NCBI GenBank assembly: GCA_963082975.1
Contig: OY720350.1
Span: 2,317,001-2,381,000 of the forward strand
Direction of reading: 5' to 3'
Source of the DNA: Labia minor
Taxonomy: Eukaryota; Arthropoda; Insecta; Dermaptera; Spongiphoridae
DNA: 64,000 bases
Shown: in pieces, positions 55,208-64,000 of the stretch
How the letters are laid out: each line of letters opens with the position of its first letter
Position numbering within the stretch: the first letter of the stretch is position 1
Notes under the pieces: model-generated
The model's input: the letters and a program-made list of their open reading frames with translations, nothing else
Database searches by the model: none
Told to the model about the DNA's origin: nothing
Program-made: the position numbers and the translations under genes

Positions 55208-55400
55208 GCGCTAGAATCATGAAATTTGGTGCATGGGCATTATTCAAAATTCGTAGTTTTCTATCAAATTTTGAGAAATGTAGTTCAAACGGAAGAGGGT
55301 CATTACATACAACGTTTTGAATTTTTTTTCCTCTAAAATGACCGTAAAAAAAAGATATAGGTTTAATAGTTTTTCACATGATTCAGAATTGTATAAAACT
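55208..55400 (+). repeat. Dispersed repeat, copy 1 (193 bp)
   Basis: This stretch aligns without net gap to 63465-63657 (constant offset 8257 bp). Shared strings include CTAGAATCATGAAATTTGG, TTATTCAAAATTCGTA, TTTTCTATCAA, TACAACGTTTTGA, TTTTTTTTCCTCTAAA and AGTTTTTCACATGATT. It has no coding capacity and no visible terminal repeats. It is likely an internal part of a non-autonomous transposon family. Its position only about 160 bp beyond the Helitron-like 5' end suggests, without proving, a link between them. Confidence 0.85.
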
Positions 55401-55630
55401 GCTATATATAGAATTTCAGCTTGATTGAATCGCTGAAAGTACCAGAATTAATTTTTTTACACTGCAAATCTCATGCGCCAACACGTGACGTGGTGCCATC
55501 AACTAACAACCAAACATACACTGTTTTAATAAATAAATAATTATTTATTAATTTTAATTTATAATTTATAATTAAATAAATTTAATTTAAATATAATATA
55601 CATAGATTATGTTATTTAATCCAATTCAAA

Positions 55631-55867
55631 TTGCGAGATAGTCGAGTGGAGACACTCCAGCTAATTTATAGTACAAATATGAGCAAATTTAAATATTTTC
55701 CTCAAATGGTTTTGGGCCGCACTTTAAACAAGTTAATATTGATGCAACTGCACAATTCAATCAACGATTTGTTACAAGCAACCAAAGAGGAGAGCACCGA
55801 ATTATGTTCCATGATTTGTACACCAATCATCAAAAGTTTTTTTCAAGTACTTCAGGATGACTCTTGA
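55631..55867 (+). CDS. Exon-like open reading frame of unknown function
   Basis: The open frame runs 78 codons to TGA, with its first ATG at 55679, leaving 62 residues (MSKFKYFPQMVLGRTLNKLI...). It is less AT-biased and less repetitive than its surroundings and encodes a mixed-composition, probably helical sequence ending IIKSFFQVLQDDS. That makes it more gene-like than any other frame in the window. No family is recognised. It might be a terminal exon of a host gene, a fragment of a transposon protein, or chance. No matching upstream exon was found in the window. Confidence 0.25.
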   Translation: MRDSRVETLQLIYSTNMSKFKYFPQMVLGRTLNKLILMQLHNSINDLLQATKEESTELCSMICTPIIKSFFQVLQDDS

Positions 55868-56151
55868 AACCTATAAATATACTGTATTTATCATTTATTG
55901 GTCTAGGAAATTGATTGATGAGAATGAGAATCAAATTATACTCCAATTTTCGAGACTAATCAGCTGCTAAATGTTCATTGTAAAAGTGTACAATTCAATC
56001 GCAACAAAAAACAAAACAAAAACAAAAATAAAAACAAAAAAAGGTGGGCTACTGTTGTCAAATGTGGGCCTATTTTATTTATTATATTATCTATTATATT
56101 TTCTTTGTTTTTGTTTTTAATTTAATGACTCAATTAATAATTTCTATTATA
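55868..56151. other. Intergenic AT-rich DNA
   Basis: An A-rich stretch built on AAAAC/AAAAAC units lies near 56004-56042, and a T-rich one near 56100-56120. Nothing else was recognised. The stretch ends in TATTATA (56145-56151), which may be the left target-site repeat of the following element. Confidence 0.7.
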
Positions 56152-57169
56152 CTGTGGCGCAACCAGGATTTGATCCTGGGGGGGGGGGGGTTTGACTAGC
56201 CGCTCCACATTCCTATGGCGCCCCCCCCCCCCCGGGCTCTCTCAAAGACAAATTTTCATTAAGATTTTTTTATATTAAATATTTAATAACGTTTTGTAAA
56301 TGAAACACAGATTTTACAAAATCTGGCAAAAAAAAATTTAATTTTGTATTTTAATATATTTACTCGTATTCACAGTTTTAGAAAGAAAATATTTTTTTCC
56401 AGCTATAAGTAAATCATTTTAGCTTTCCTCGTGGAATGAGCATAGCTTATACGATGATCGGAAAATTTTGAAAATTTTTGCTCCGAGATTCTTCGAGATT
56501 TCCAATTTTCAGACGGTTCTGAATCCAAAACTGCAAAAAAAAAATTTTTGAACCGGCTCGTAACCGAGATTACGTCTAAACAAAATGAGATATTGTCTTG
56601 AAATTTGATATTTAGATGTTTTTGTTTTTGGGAATGATGGGCGGGGATTGGATTGTTTTTGGACAAGATCGGACCATAAGTAAGGGTAGTTTAAAGAGGT
56701 GTCAAAGCACATTTTATTGATTTTCTCAATAAATACCGATTTTTATGAGAATTATCATACTATCGTATTAACTTTATAGGGAATCGAATTTACTAAAAGT
56801 TTCATTCTATTTATTTTTACCAAAACTTAATTAATAATAAAGGAGTTATTTATAAAAAACTACTTTAAGATTTCGAAAGCTTTTCGTCTATTTTGAAAGA
56901 AATCATGTAAAAATCCCTAAGAAAAAATCCCTAAATAAAAAATTTCCCTAATTAAACAAATAAAATAAAATACAAAATTAAATTTTTTTGGCAGATTTTG
57001 TAAAATCAGTGTTTCGTTTACAAAACTTTTTTAAATATTTAATATAAAAAAAAAATTTTAATGAAAATTTGTCTTTGAGAGAGCCCGGGGGGGGGGGAGG
57101 CGCCATAGGAATGTGGAGCGGCTAGTCAACCCCCCCCCCCCCCAGGATCAAATCCTGGTTGCGCCACTG
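56152..57169. repeat. Foldback: about 205-bp inverted arms separated by about 600 bp
   Basis: The left arm (56153 to about 56356) and right arm (about 56965-57169) are near-identical reverse complements. They share CCAGGATTTGATCCTGG, TGACTAGCCGCTCCACATTC, CTATGGCGCC, a poly-C run, GGGCTCTCTCAAAGAC and AAATCTG blocks. The arms differ mostly in homopolymer length and a few substitutions (CACAG against CACTG). Both arm tips carry the transposon end motif, so this could be a complete non-autonomous element nested within the larger one. The two short open frames on the minus strand of the spacer show no recognisable protein. Confidence 0.85.
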
Positions 57170-57170
57170 C

Positions 57171-57341
57171 TTTTGATGGTGGTACCAAATTCAAAGCTGC
57201 AAGAGTTCGTAAATGAGTGGAGTTGTCAGGATTATCTATATCTATATCATTATAGAGCTTCAAAACTTCTGGCATTGTTTTGATGTTTCTATAAATGCAT
57301 GGAGCAAAATGAAAAAGACAACCTCTGAAGATAGTATATTT
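57171..57341 (-). pseudogene. Possible MULE-type transposase fragment
   Basis: The minus strand encodes RGCLFHFAPCIYRNIK followed by EVLKLYND and LRTLAALNLVPPSKA. This arrangement (GC-x-FHF, then a short helical stretch, then a YxxD-like string and L-x-ALxxVPP) resembles the region after the catalytic core of Mutator-like transposases found in many insects. Only about 55 residues are left. The reading frame then runs straight into the inverted repeat at 57169 (AQPGFDPGGGGG), so the open frame of 57126-57386 is a chimera. Recognition is from memory of the motif, without a search. Confidence 0.45.
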
Positions 57342-57839
57342 CACAAATTGCGTTATATATTTCCCCTGGTGAAATATACGGTGCAAATGGTGTATTTTGT
57401 ATTTGGAATCATTAAGCTATTAAAACGTATGCTAATAAACGGAATTTGAGTAAATTTCCTTTGACACTCCTATTTTTTTTGAAAATCACGTGTGTGGGCC
57501 ATATGTATGTATTTTTTTTGACCTATTTTTCCCAACTTTCTGTCCAGGCCCGATTACCTCCTTGGGAGGTCATGTCTCAGGCAACTGGGTGTCATGCTCA
57601 CCTTGTGATTTTAATTTCTGAGTCACAATTAAAATTAATTAATTAATGAAAAAATTTGTTTTTAGTGATTTTTTCTTTTAGGGATTTTTTCAGTAAGCGA
57701 TATTTTTATTTAGAAATTTTCGCTTTTGGGGATTTTCGGTTTTAGGGATTTTTGACTTTTATGGATTTTTTCCTTTTTGAAAAAATTAGTTTTCGGGTTA
57801 ACCCCCAAACCCTCCCCCCCCCCCCTGGTTGCGCCAGTG

Positions 57840-58385
57840 TATTATATTAAGTATTTATTTGTATTTTTTGTTTAAATTATTTGAATTATTTCCCTATTAT
57901 AATTAATTAATTGTAGTATATGTAGGTATTATTTCTATAAGTCATATTTTTTTATATAATAATATGTATATTTTATAAAATCTATATAGAATAATTTTTA
58001 CCAAAATATATTTTAATAGATATTTTTATATATGTAAATAATAATATTGATCGATATTTTTCATTTTTATTATAAATATGTTCAATATTAAAAATGGCTG
58101 AAGAAATAAGAAATATTAAGCCACACCCCAACCAATTGAATTGGTTCGTTAATAAAAGAAAAACAAAAAACACACAAAAAAAAACAAACGAAACTGACTA
58201 TCTCTTTGATTAAATAATAAGGGAATTTTTTTATGAATAATAGAGAAGGCGGTACAATTTTAATTAAAATAAATTAAAAAAAAAAAATTAATAAAAAATA
58301 AAAATAAAAGAAATAAACAAGGAGGGGGGAGGGGGGAGAAAGAATAAAAAATTATCATAAAATGGTGGAGATATACACGTACATA
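57840..58385. other. AT-rich intergenic DNA, no gene seen
   Basis: Mostly A/T homopolymer-rich sequence. There is a GA-rich purine tract near 58320-58345 (GGAGGGGGGAGGGGGGAGAAAG). A minus-strand frame of 63 codons at 57982-58173 is low complexity and not credible. Confidence 0.7.
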
Positions 58386-58916
58386 CCAGGTCTGTTCAAA
58401 AGAAAAGGTGAATTTTGAATTTTCGCCGGCTGTGTACATTCAACTATCGAAATTTTTTATTCTTATGTTGGTACACCCATGTTTCTTATCGTTATCAGCC
58501 ATTTTGGATTAGTATTTTTGTTTTTGACAACTGAAAAAGTTAGCCACGTTTATGTTTGTTCTTTAATTTTTAAAGAATCTGTATTAAAAATTTAGCGTTA
58601 AAGATAGAATAAAGTGCTGACTGTGGCATTCGTCGAGTCTACATTGTCTCAAAAAAAAAAATGTTAATAAGTGGTATGAGCGCTTTGAAAAAGCATGCCA
58701 AGTTCGATCCAATGTGCAGGTTTTCCTATTTTCAAAACTGAAGAGATCAATGAAAGGAAAGTGTTTTGTCACAAAATGAGATGACATAAGTGGCATAAGT
58801 GCATTCTATCTGCGGGAAATTACTTTGAAGGGGACACAAAATGGATATTGATGTTTAAATAAATACTTTTCGATATCAACAATTCAAAATTCACCTTTTC
58901 TTTTGAACAAACCTCG
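58386..58916 (+). mobile_element. Mariner-like element with large internal deletion, 531 bp
   Basis: The ends are CCAGGTCTGTTCAAAAGAAA and, reverse complemented, CGAGGTTTGTTCAAAAGAAA. The inverted match continues through GGTGAATTTTGAATT, about 35 bp in all, and both ends abut TA (58384-58385 and 58917-58918), the mariner target. Transposase traces remain: WYERFEKA at 58672-58695 (the N-terminal WxxRF region) and KCILSAGNYFEGD near 58797-58835 (the C-terminal tail before the stop at 58860). They are in different frames. The catalytic D,D34D region is wholly missing, and the length is under half of a full mariner. The element is immobile by itself but could be mobilised in trans if its ends are intact. 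Confidence 0.92.
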
Positions 58917-58950
58917 TAAATCATTTCTTTTTTATTTATTTAAATTAATT

Positions 58951-58983
58951 TACTACTACTACTACTACTGCTACTACTACTAC
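58951..58983. repeat. (TAC)n microsatellite
   Basis: About eleven TAC units with one TGC interruption, just right of the mariner element. No function is implied. Confidence 0.9.
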
Positions 58984-60963
58984 AATTAATAATATTAAAA
59001 TATAATCAAATTAATGGCAAAAAAAAACAATAAATAAATAAATAAATGTAACACTTATATTTATATAATAGAATAATATTGAGATATAATAGATGGATAG
59101 TATGCGTAATAGATTATTTAATTATTAATTAATTTTTTTTTTAGAATGGAGAGAAAGTCCTCCCTTGATGAGAGCATATCCTTGAAATGTGCAGAATAAT
59201 TTCATCTTTTTCTTTAATTTTCCCATGAATGATTGGTGCTTAACTGCTTAATGAATTGAGAAATTAAATTCTATTGGATTGGATTTGACAAGCGATCCTC
59301 TTCTGTACGTAAAATGAATGTCAATGGATTTATTATTTATATTTGGAATCTCACCATTAATTTTCATTGGAAACTTTTATTTGATTTGATTGATGTCTTC
59401 ATTCTCTTATTAGTTAATATTATATAATTCGTTGACATAGCAAGTCGTGATGCACAGACATTGAAATAGCAATAGCAATAGCAATAGCAATAGCAATAGC
59501 AATATTTGAAAAAAGAAGAAATACTCTCAATTATTATTATTATTATTTCGATCTTTGACGAACAACTCAAGTGGACTAAAAGTTTAGTTTATTGGCCATT
59601 CACCATCCAACACACAATATCCATTATGTTGGAGGGGGAATGGCAATTTTACCGTTGACTCTTTGGATAATATTTACATGTATGCACTAACATTTCCAAA
59701 AGAAAAGACACACACACACACATATTTGTTGTTTATATTATATACTTATATTTTCTTAAGAATAAAAAAAAACAAAAAAACAACAAATTCTTGAGGCATA
59801 AGCAAGTTGAACACGTTTGCAATGTTTGGCAGACAGAAATCATTTGGCAAAGAATATAAAAGCTTCGCTCATTACTCGTTGATCACTTATGAAAATCTCA
59901 AAAAAGGTTATTTTATAAAATATTTTTTTATAATATATTTATATTTTATACATTGCCTAGCTACACAACTGTGTTGCTGTGTGAATATTTATTCAATATC
60001 CAATTTCAAAGTTGACTACTGTATTTATTAGTTACGAGTACAAATATAAAATTTACTTTTCTTTTTATACCATTTTGCATTGTATTATACATCAAAGTTA
60101 CTATTAGTAACTAATATTTGAATTTTTTGTTTATTATTGATAAATTAATTAAATTAGCTAAATTTTAATATTATATAAACGTTGTTTTTATTATTATTAT
60201 ATAATTTAATAATTTTAACATTTTAAAATATTTTTTTTTTTCAATTTCAATCATTTATTTCAATTTAAGTAATTTTTCATTCTCAAGAATGTTGGAATGT
60301 CTTCTATATCTATAAATTCTTGCTTGTCTTTTGTCTGATGAAGGTTGATGAAGATAGACAGGAGGATGGTTGGATGGTACCGCCTCTTTCTTTTTTTTTT
60401 TTTTTTTTTTTAAATTTCTTGATCAAAATTATTATAATTTAAGTAGACAATTGAAAAAGATCATCCTTTCATCCAGACGAGACGAGACAATGAGAAATTA
60501 AATTTTGAATTTTTATTAATAAAATCAATTTATAAAAATAAAAATAATGAACGCGATCAACCATAAAACACAGTTAACAATCATGTTTGCTTTACATTGA
60601 TCTTCTATAATATGATATAAGCTAGATAACTCATTAATAATATTTATCATATCTAATATCTAATTATGTAAAATGTTATATGAATGTAAGTTATTCTTGA
60701 ATAATGATAATACAATGATTTAAAAAAAAAGGTAAACTGCCAGCCTAATGAATCAAGAGTGTCGTCAAGAGTCTTGGAAGCTGTCAGATTTCATCGATTT
60801 CAAATGACGACAAAACCCCATCTTTAAATAAGTAATTATATAATATACAATAGGTTTAGTGGTGGTATATACCACAAAATAAAACAGGAATCATGTTTAG
60901 TTAATTGTAAACATTGGATATATGATAGACTAGCAATAAAGTTACCATTCATCTTAATAATAA
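58984..60963. other. AT-rich intergenic DNA with simple repeats
   Basis: The stretch holds six AATAGC units at 59465-59500, (TTA)n near 59532-59546, (CA)n near 59709-59722 and a 21-base T run at 60391-60411. The open frames at 59364-59570 and 59807-60031 come from the AATAGC repeat and AT-rich sequence and have no recognisable domains. The block at 59150-59290 is of ordinary complexity but has no coding signal. Confidence 0.7.
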
Positions 60964-61010
60964 CTAGCTAGAGCTCAGCCCCCTGTATCCCCGAAGTGAA
61001 GTTCATTTTA
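60964..61010 (-). mobile_element. Possible second Helitron-like 3' end
   Basis: CTAGCTAGAGCTCAGCCCCC followed by TGTATCCCC echoes the CTAGCTGCTCAGAGCTCC and TTGTACCCC found at the 3' end of the element at 53926. It is on the same strand and again preceded by host A. No matching 5' end was found to its right, so this would be a truncated copy. Assignment rests on about 30 bp. Confidence 0.35.
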
Positions 61011-62149
61011 TTTCAATCTGCATATTAAAATATTCATATCTAAAATATTATTATATTAAATATTATTTAAAATATAGTTTAATTTAAATTAAAGTAAATT
61101 AATTATATATTTTATTGTAAATGTATATGCTATAATAGAATAGAATATTTCTTAATCATTTCATTTTGATATTTTATTCTCTTTGATTGATTTTTATTGA
61201 ATATTAAGAATTATAATGAAATTTAAGAAAATCTAAAGTTTGAGACAAATTTTTAAAGGTAAATTAACATTTTTATAGATAAACTAAAAATAAATATTTA
61301 CATTCATGAATAGTATTAATTTAAATTAATTGATTGATTTATTTGTTTTTTTATTAATTTTTATTAATAATTATTTACCTCCCTTAGAAGGAACTTATCT
61401 GACTCTGTGGTGCAAGAGGATTTAAAAATTATTAGTCGCAGCAAGTACATTTCTCTAACAGTCTTTGTCCAAACCCACCTCCATTCAACACATATTCTCT
61501 CTCAACTTCTTCTTTATCCAGTTGGTCTAGCAACTGAAGGTTTCTCAATTGGTCTACCCATAACTAACCAAGTTTCTTGCTTGTCTTTCCCATTCTTTTA
61601 TAGTCACACGATCTAAAAATATTTAATTTACATTTGTTTGATTCATTATATTAATTTATATAAGTTTTAATTTAAACAGAGTCATACACTTTGTCAAAAC
61701 TCTGAATAATTTGTGAACAGTAATATTGAATGTTCTTATCGAGATTAAATTTGATTTAATGCTGTCCAATTTGACTTTAATCTGCATTGCTCTTCTCCAA
61801 TCAGATTCATTTACCCATCCATGTTGCATGATGCATCTAAATTTCATAATTTGGCTAGAACACTTTCCTTTTTTTTACAATCTCGCCATTTAATCAATAA
61901 TTCATAGTTTTAAAATAAATTAAATAATTGAAATGATATTTGTGAATATTAGAAATTAAAATAAAAATTTAAATATTATTATCATTCTTTGTATGGAAAT
62001 TGCTATAATTATTAATTTTATATTAATTATACGAAATAATAATTATACGAAATGAATCAATGACACAAAATGTGCATATAAAATTTTTAAAATTTAATTT
62101 CTGCGGTTATTGAATAGATAGTGATATAATATATAGTCTATGTTCAAAT
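61011..62149. other. Intergenic DNA, no gene recognised
   Basis: Very AT-rich to about 61370. A stretch of ordinary complexity follows (61380-61610, for example GACTCTGTGGTGCAAGAGG), with an open frame of 69 codons at 61407-61616. The encoded protein matches no family known to me, and the frame uses a non-ATG or weak context start, so it is not called. Positions 61656-61850 have a minus-strand frame of 63 codons, likewise unrecognised. Confidence 0.6.
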
Positions 62150-62310
62150 AGTAGAAGATGTATGTAAGAATTAATGTGATCTAATTTCATAGAAATCGGT
62201 TCAGCCAATTTTGAGTCTATAACGTCACAAACGGAGGTCATTAATTATGCAAAAAAATTTTAAATTCTGAGCAATCTGCAGACAAAAACTTATTTTAATA
62301 ATAATAAAGA
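62150..62310 (+). mobile_element. Possible fragment related to the Helitron-like element, opposite orientation
   Basis: ATTCTGAGCAATCTGCAGAC-AAAAAC near 62263-62288 matches the reverse complement of 54823-54850 (ATTCTGAGCAATGTGCAGAT-AAAAAT) with about four differences. It is preceded by TTTCATAGAAATCGGTTCAG, a string of a kind common in insect non-autonomous elements. Only a short stretch can be aligned by eye. Confidence 0.35.
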
Positions 62311-62488
62311 AAAAAAATAATAAAATTATTACAATTGTAGCAAGTGTAGAGTGAATATAATTGGCAATAACCAAGATAGACAGAGAGAAACTTACTGTAA
62401 AAAACATTGAATATTTATATGTAATCATTATTTATGTAGATTTATGTAAATATTTGTTGAATTAGTTTCTTGTGGTGTATAGAAAGAA

Positions 62489-62526
62489 AGAGAGAGAGAG
62501 AGAGAGAGAGAAAACAGAATTCAAAA

Positions 62527-62558
<32 letters not shown>
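62489..62558. repeat. (AG)n and (ATT)n microsatellites
   Basis: AG run at 62489-62510 and ATT run at about 62527-62558, separated by 16 bp of other sequence. Confidence 0.9.
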
Positions 62559-62560
<2 letters not shown>

Positions 62561-62854
62561 CCTTATTAAAAAAGAAAAATGTGGATAAATAAATAAATAA
62601 ATGTTAATAATGTCAATATTGATTTGTACAAGAGAATAGGAATATAAAAGCCATTTAATTATTCTTCGATCAAATACATAAATAAACAAACAAATAAATA
62701 AATAAATGGTGGGCAATTAATATAGCCGAAACCTCTTATCTTCATTTTCATTACTTCCCCTTCTCCCTTTCTCTATCTCTCTCTTTTATTCGTTACTCGT
62801 TACTCGTTAATCGTTTGTAAATGTAAAAAAAAATGATATTTTTTATCATTATCA

Positions 62855-62860
<6 letters not shown>

Positions 62861-62900
<40 letters not shown>

Positions 62901-62961
62901 AGAGAGAGAGAATGTGAGGGGAGAAAAAAGAGTGAAAGGAGGAGGAGGAGGAGGAGGAGGG
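62861..62961. repeat. Compound microsatellite (TA)19-(AG)n-(GGA)n
   Basis: TA dinucleotides at 62861-62898 are followed directly by AG to 62911 and, after a short spacer, GGA units at 62939-62961. Overlapping open frames on both strands here (poly-Ile/Tyr and poly-Ser/Gly) are produced by the repeats. Confidence 0.93.
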
Positions 62962-63084
62962 GAGGGGGGTATTATAATAATTACATTCCACTTTATTTAT
63001 CAATTGAATGTGTCTGTCTCTCTTTCACTTTTCATTTAATGTCAAGATTCGTTATCAATCATTAAACCTTCATTAGCAATAGAT

Positions 63085-63152
63085 ATTATTATTATTATTA
63101 TTATTATAAACCTATAAACTACAATATAACTATATATATATATATATATATA
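63085..63152. repeat. (ATT)n and (TA)n microsatellites
   Basis: ATT units at 63085-63107 and TA units at 63131-63152 in AT-rich DNA. The sequence from 63153 to 63399 is AT-rich with no recognised feature. Confidence 0.9.
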
Positions 63153-63399
63153 CCATAAATGTTTCGGAGATACATTTTATACTAATAATACAAACAATAA
63201 AATTAAACACCCATACTTACTCATATTTGGAAAAAAAATTCAATAAATATTAATTTATATATAAAAAAAAAATAAACTTCAAAATTTTTGATAAAAATGT
63301 TGCAGAATTTTCATATTTCTATTTTAATCAAAATATTTATTAATTTAATTATGAATTCTTATCTTCTTCTTCTGTCATATGAATTTTTTACTAAAATGT

Positions 63400-63430
63400 C
63401 TGTGTGTGTGTATGTATGTATGTATGTATG
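63400..63430. repeat. (TG)n(TATG)n microsatellite preceding the dispersed repeat
   Basis: TG units at 63400-63410 and five TATG units at 63411-63430 lie 34 bp before the dispersed repeat copy at 63465. The tetranucleotide run, short spacer and repeat body may together be one transposon end. Confidence 0.85.
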
Positions 63431-63464
63431 GAGACAAGATGACAAGATCACTCAAAAACGGTTT

Positions 63465-63657
63465 GAGCTAGAATCATGAAATTTGGAATACGCGAATTAT
63501 TCAAAATTCGTAATTTTCTATCAACTTTTGAGGAATGTAGCTCAACCGGAAGATGATCATTACGTACAACGTTTTGATTTTTTTTCCTCTAAAGTGACCG
63601 TAAAAATAAAGATATAGGTTTGATAGTTTTTCACATGATTAAATATTGTATTAAACT
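63465..63657 (+). repeat. Dispersed repeat, copy 2 (193 bp)
   Basis: Partner of 55208-55400, in the same orientation and without net indels. It differs by scattered substitutions such as GGAATACGCGAATT for GGTGCATGGGCATT, CAACCGG for CAAACGG and AAAGTGACC for AAAATGACC. The upstream flank (AAAAACGGTTTGAG) is unlike that of copy 1, so the repeat unit probably starts at about this point. Confidence 0.85.
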
Positions 63658-64000
63658 TATAATAAAAAATATAAATACTCTTATATACTAATCAATTATA
63701 ATAGAATAAATTTAATAATAATATCAAGGATTTGTTTTCTTTACATTTTTTTTTTTTTTTATTTTCTTGTTTTGATCACTAAAAAATAATATTAATACCA
63801 AAAAGAGATGTTAAAATAAAATTGTATTTATTGAGATTGTTTAGTTTTTTTTTTTTTTTTTTTTTTTGGGGGGGGGGTTGTCTTCAATAATCTTTCAATA
63901 GAAACTCTCTCTTCTTTTAATCACTGTTTGAGAAAATTAAAATTAATAACCGTTATTATTATTATTGTATAATATAATAAAGCAATTGATTTTCAAACAG
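63658..64000. other. AT-rich intergenic DNA with a T23-G10 run
   Basis: The only notable structure is a T run at 63845-63867 followed directly by G at 63868-63877, preceded by another T run near 63749-63760. No coding region was found up to the window end. Confidence 0.75.

Larger units (their letters stand above)
56152..57839. mobile_element. DNA transposon remnant with GTGGCGCAACCAGG inverted ends
   Basis: The left end reads CTGTGGCGCAACCAGG and the right end, reverse complemented, CACTGGCGCAACCAGG. Each is followed by a long G run. TATTATA flanks both ends (56145-56151 and 57840-57846), which would fit a 7-8 bp target duplication, though the sequence is low in complexity. The end motif resembles CAGTGGCG-type hAT ends, but the only coding trace inside looks MULE-like, so the superfamily is uncertain. 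The interior contains a foldback and degenerate tandem repeats of GGGATTTTT, on the plus strand at 57659-57780 and inverted at 56909-56950. Confidence 0.6.

Noticed and set aside
56403..56712. Two overlapping minus-strand open frames in the foldback spacer
   Set aside because: They are offset frames of the same AT-rich sequence with homopolymer-encoded Phe runs, and show no recognisable protein.
57140..57166. tRNA 3' half: CCAGG-ATCAAAT-CCTGG followed by TTGCGCCA
   Set aside because: The T-arm and CCA resemblance is striking, but no anticodon or D arm precedes it (poly-C instead). The motif is part of a transposon inverted repeat present on both arms.
59364..59570. Minus-strand frame with CYCYCYCY repeat
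   Set aside because: Produced by the AATAGC hexanucleotide microsatellite at 59465-59500.
61407..61616. 69-codon open frame of moderate complexity
   Set aside because: No family resemblance, no splice or start evidence, and no repeat link. Left as unannotated intergenic sequence.
62833..63039. Open frames on both strands across the compound microsatellite
   Set aside because: The peptides are translations of TA, AG and GGA runs.
63400..63430. Telomeric repeat
   Set aside because: The run is TG/TATG; no TTAGG or TTAGGG arrays exist in the window.

Overview
This window is AT-rich animal nuclear DNA, most likely from an insect. That reading is inferred from the mariner, Helitron-like and non-LTR retrotransposon remnants on the right, the many microsatellites, and the absence of bacterial-style gene packing. 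No intact protein-coding gene and no RNA gene can be supported.

Positions 1-52932 are one uninterrupted satellite DNA array, all in the same orientation. The repeat unit is 160 bp, with 32 G+C per unit (20%). The array runs off the left edge of the window. It holds 330 full units plus a 154-bp truncated last unit. Reading the indels one by one gives a net of -22 bp, which matches the phase of the last unit exactly (330 x 160 - 22 = 52778). Units differ at a small set of recurring positions (27, 32, 46, 69, 81, 83, 95, 103, 105, 112, 113, 153, 154, 160). Combinations of these variants define monomer types that are arranged in nested higher-order repeats: 640-bp tetramers, 960-bp hexamers, about 3.2 kb 20-mers, and large duplicated blocks at offsets of 5116, 9116, 9596, 19828, 26704 and 8639/9119 bp. 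The left part (about 1-37 kb) and the right part (about 37.4-52.9 kb) use different mixtures of monomer types.

The array ends sharply at 52932. Immediately beyond it (52933 to about 53245) lie 1.3 copies of a 232-bp unit that is a diverged, inverted relative of the same monomer, carrying an extra segment of about 72 bp. This edge may preserve an ancestral form of the satellite, and it is the most interesting point in the window.

Positions 53246-64000 are single-copy or low-copy AT-rich DNA full of microsatellites and broken mobile elements. These are a Helitron-like element with a decayed reverse transcriptase fragment inside it (53926-55049), a dispersed 193-bp repeat present twice (55208 and 63465), an unidentified exon-like open frame (55631-55867), a terminal-inverted-repeat element with a 200-bp foldback and a MULE-like transposase scrap (56152-57839), and an internally deleted mariner with both ends and TA target sites (58386-58916).

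The overall picture is the edge of a large heterochromatic, possibly pericentromeric or subtelomeric, satellite block passing into a degenerate transposon-rich flank. A centromeric role is only a hypothesis.
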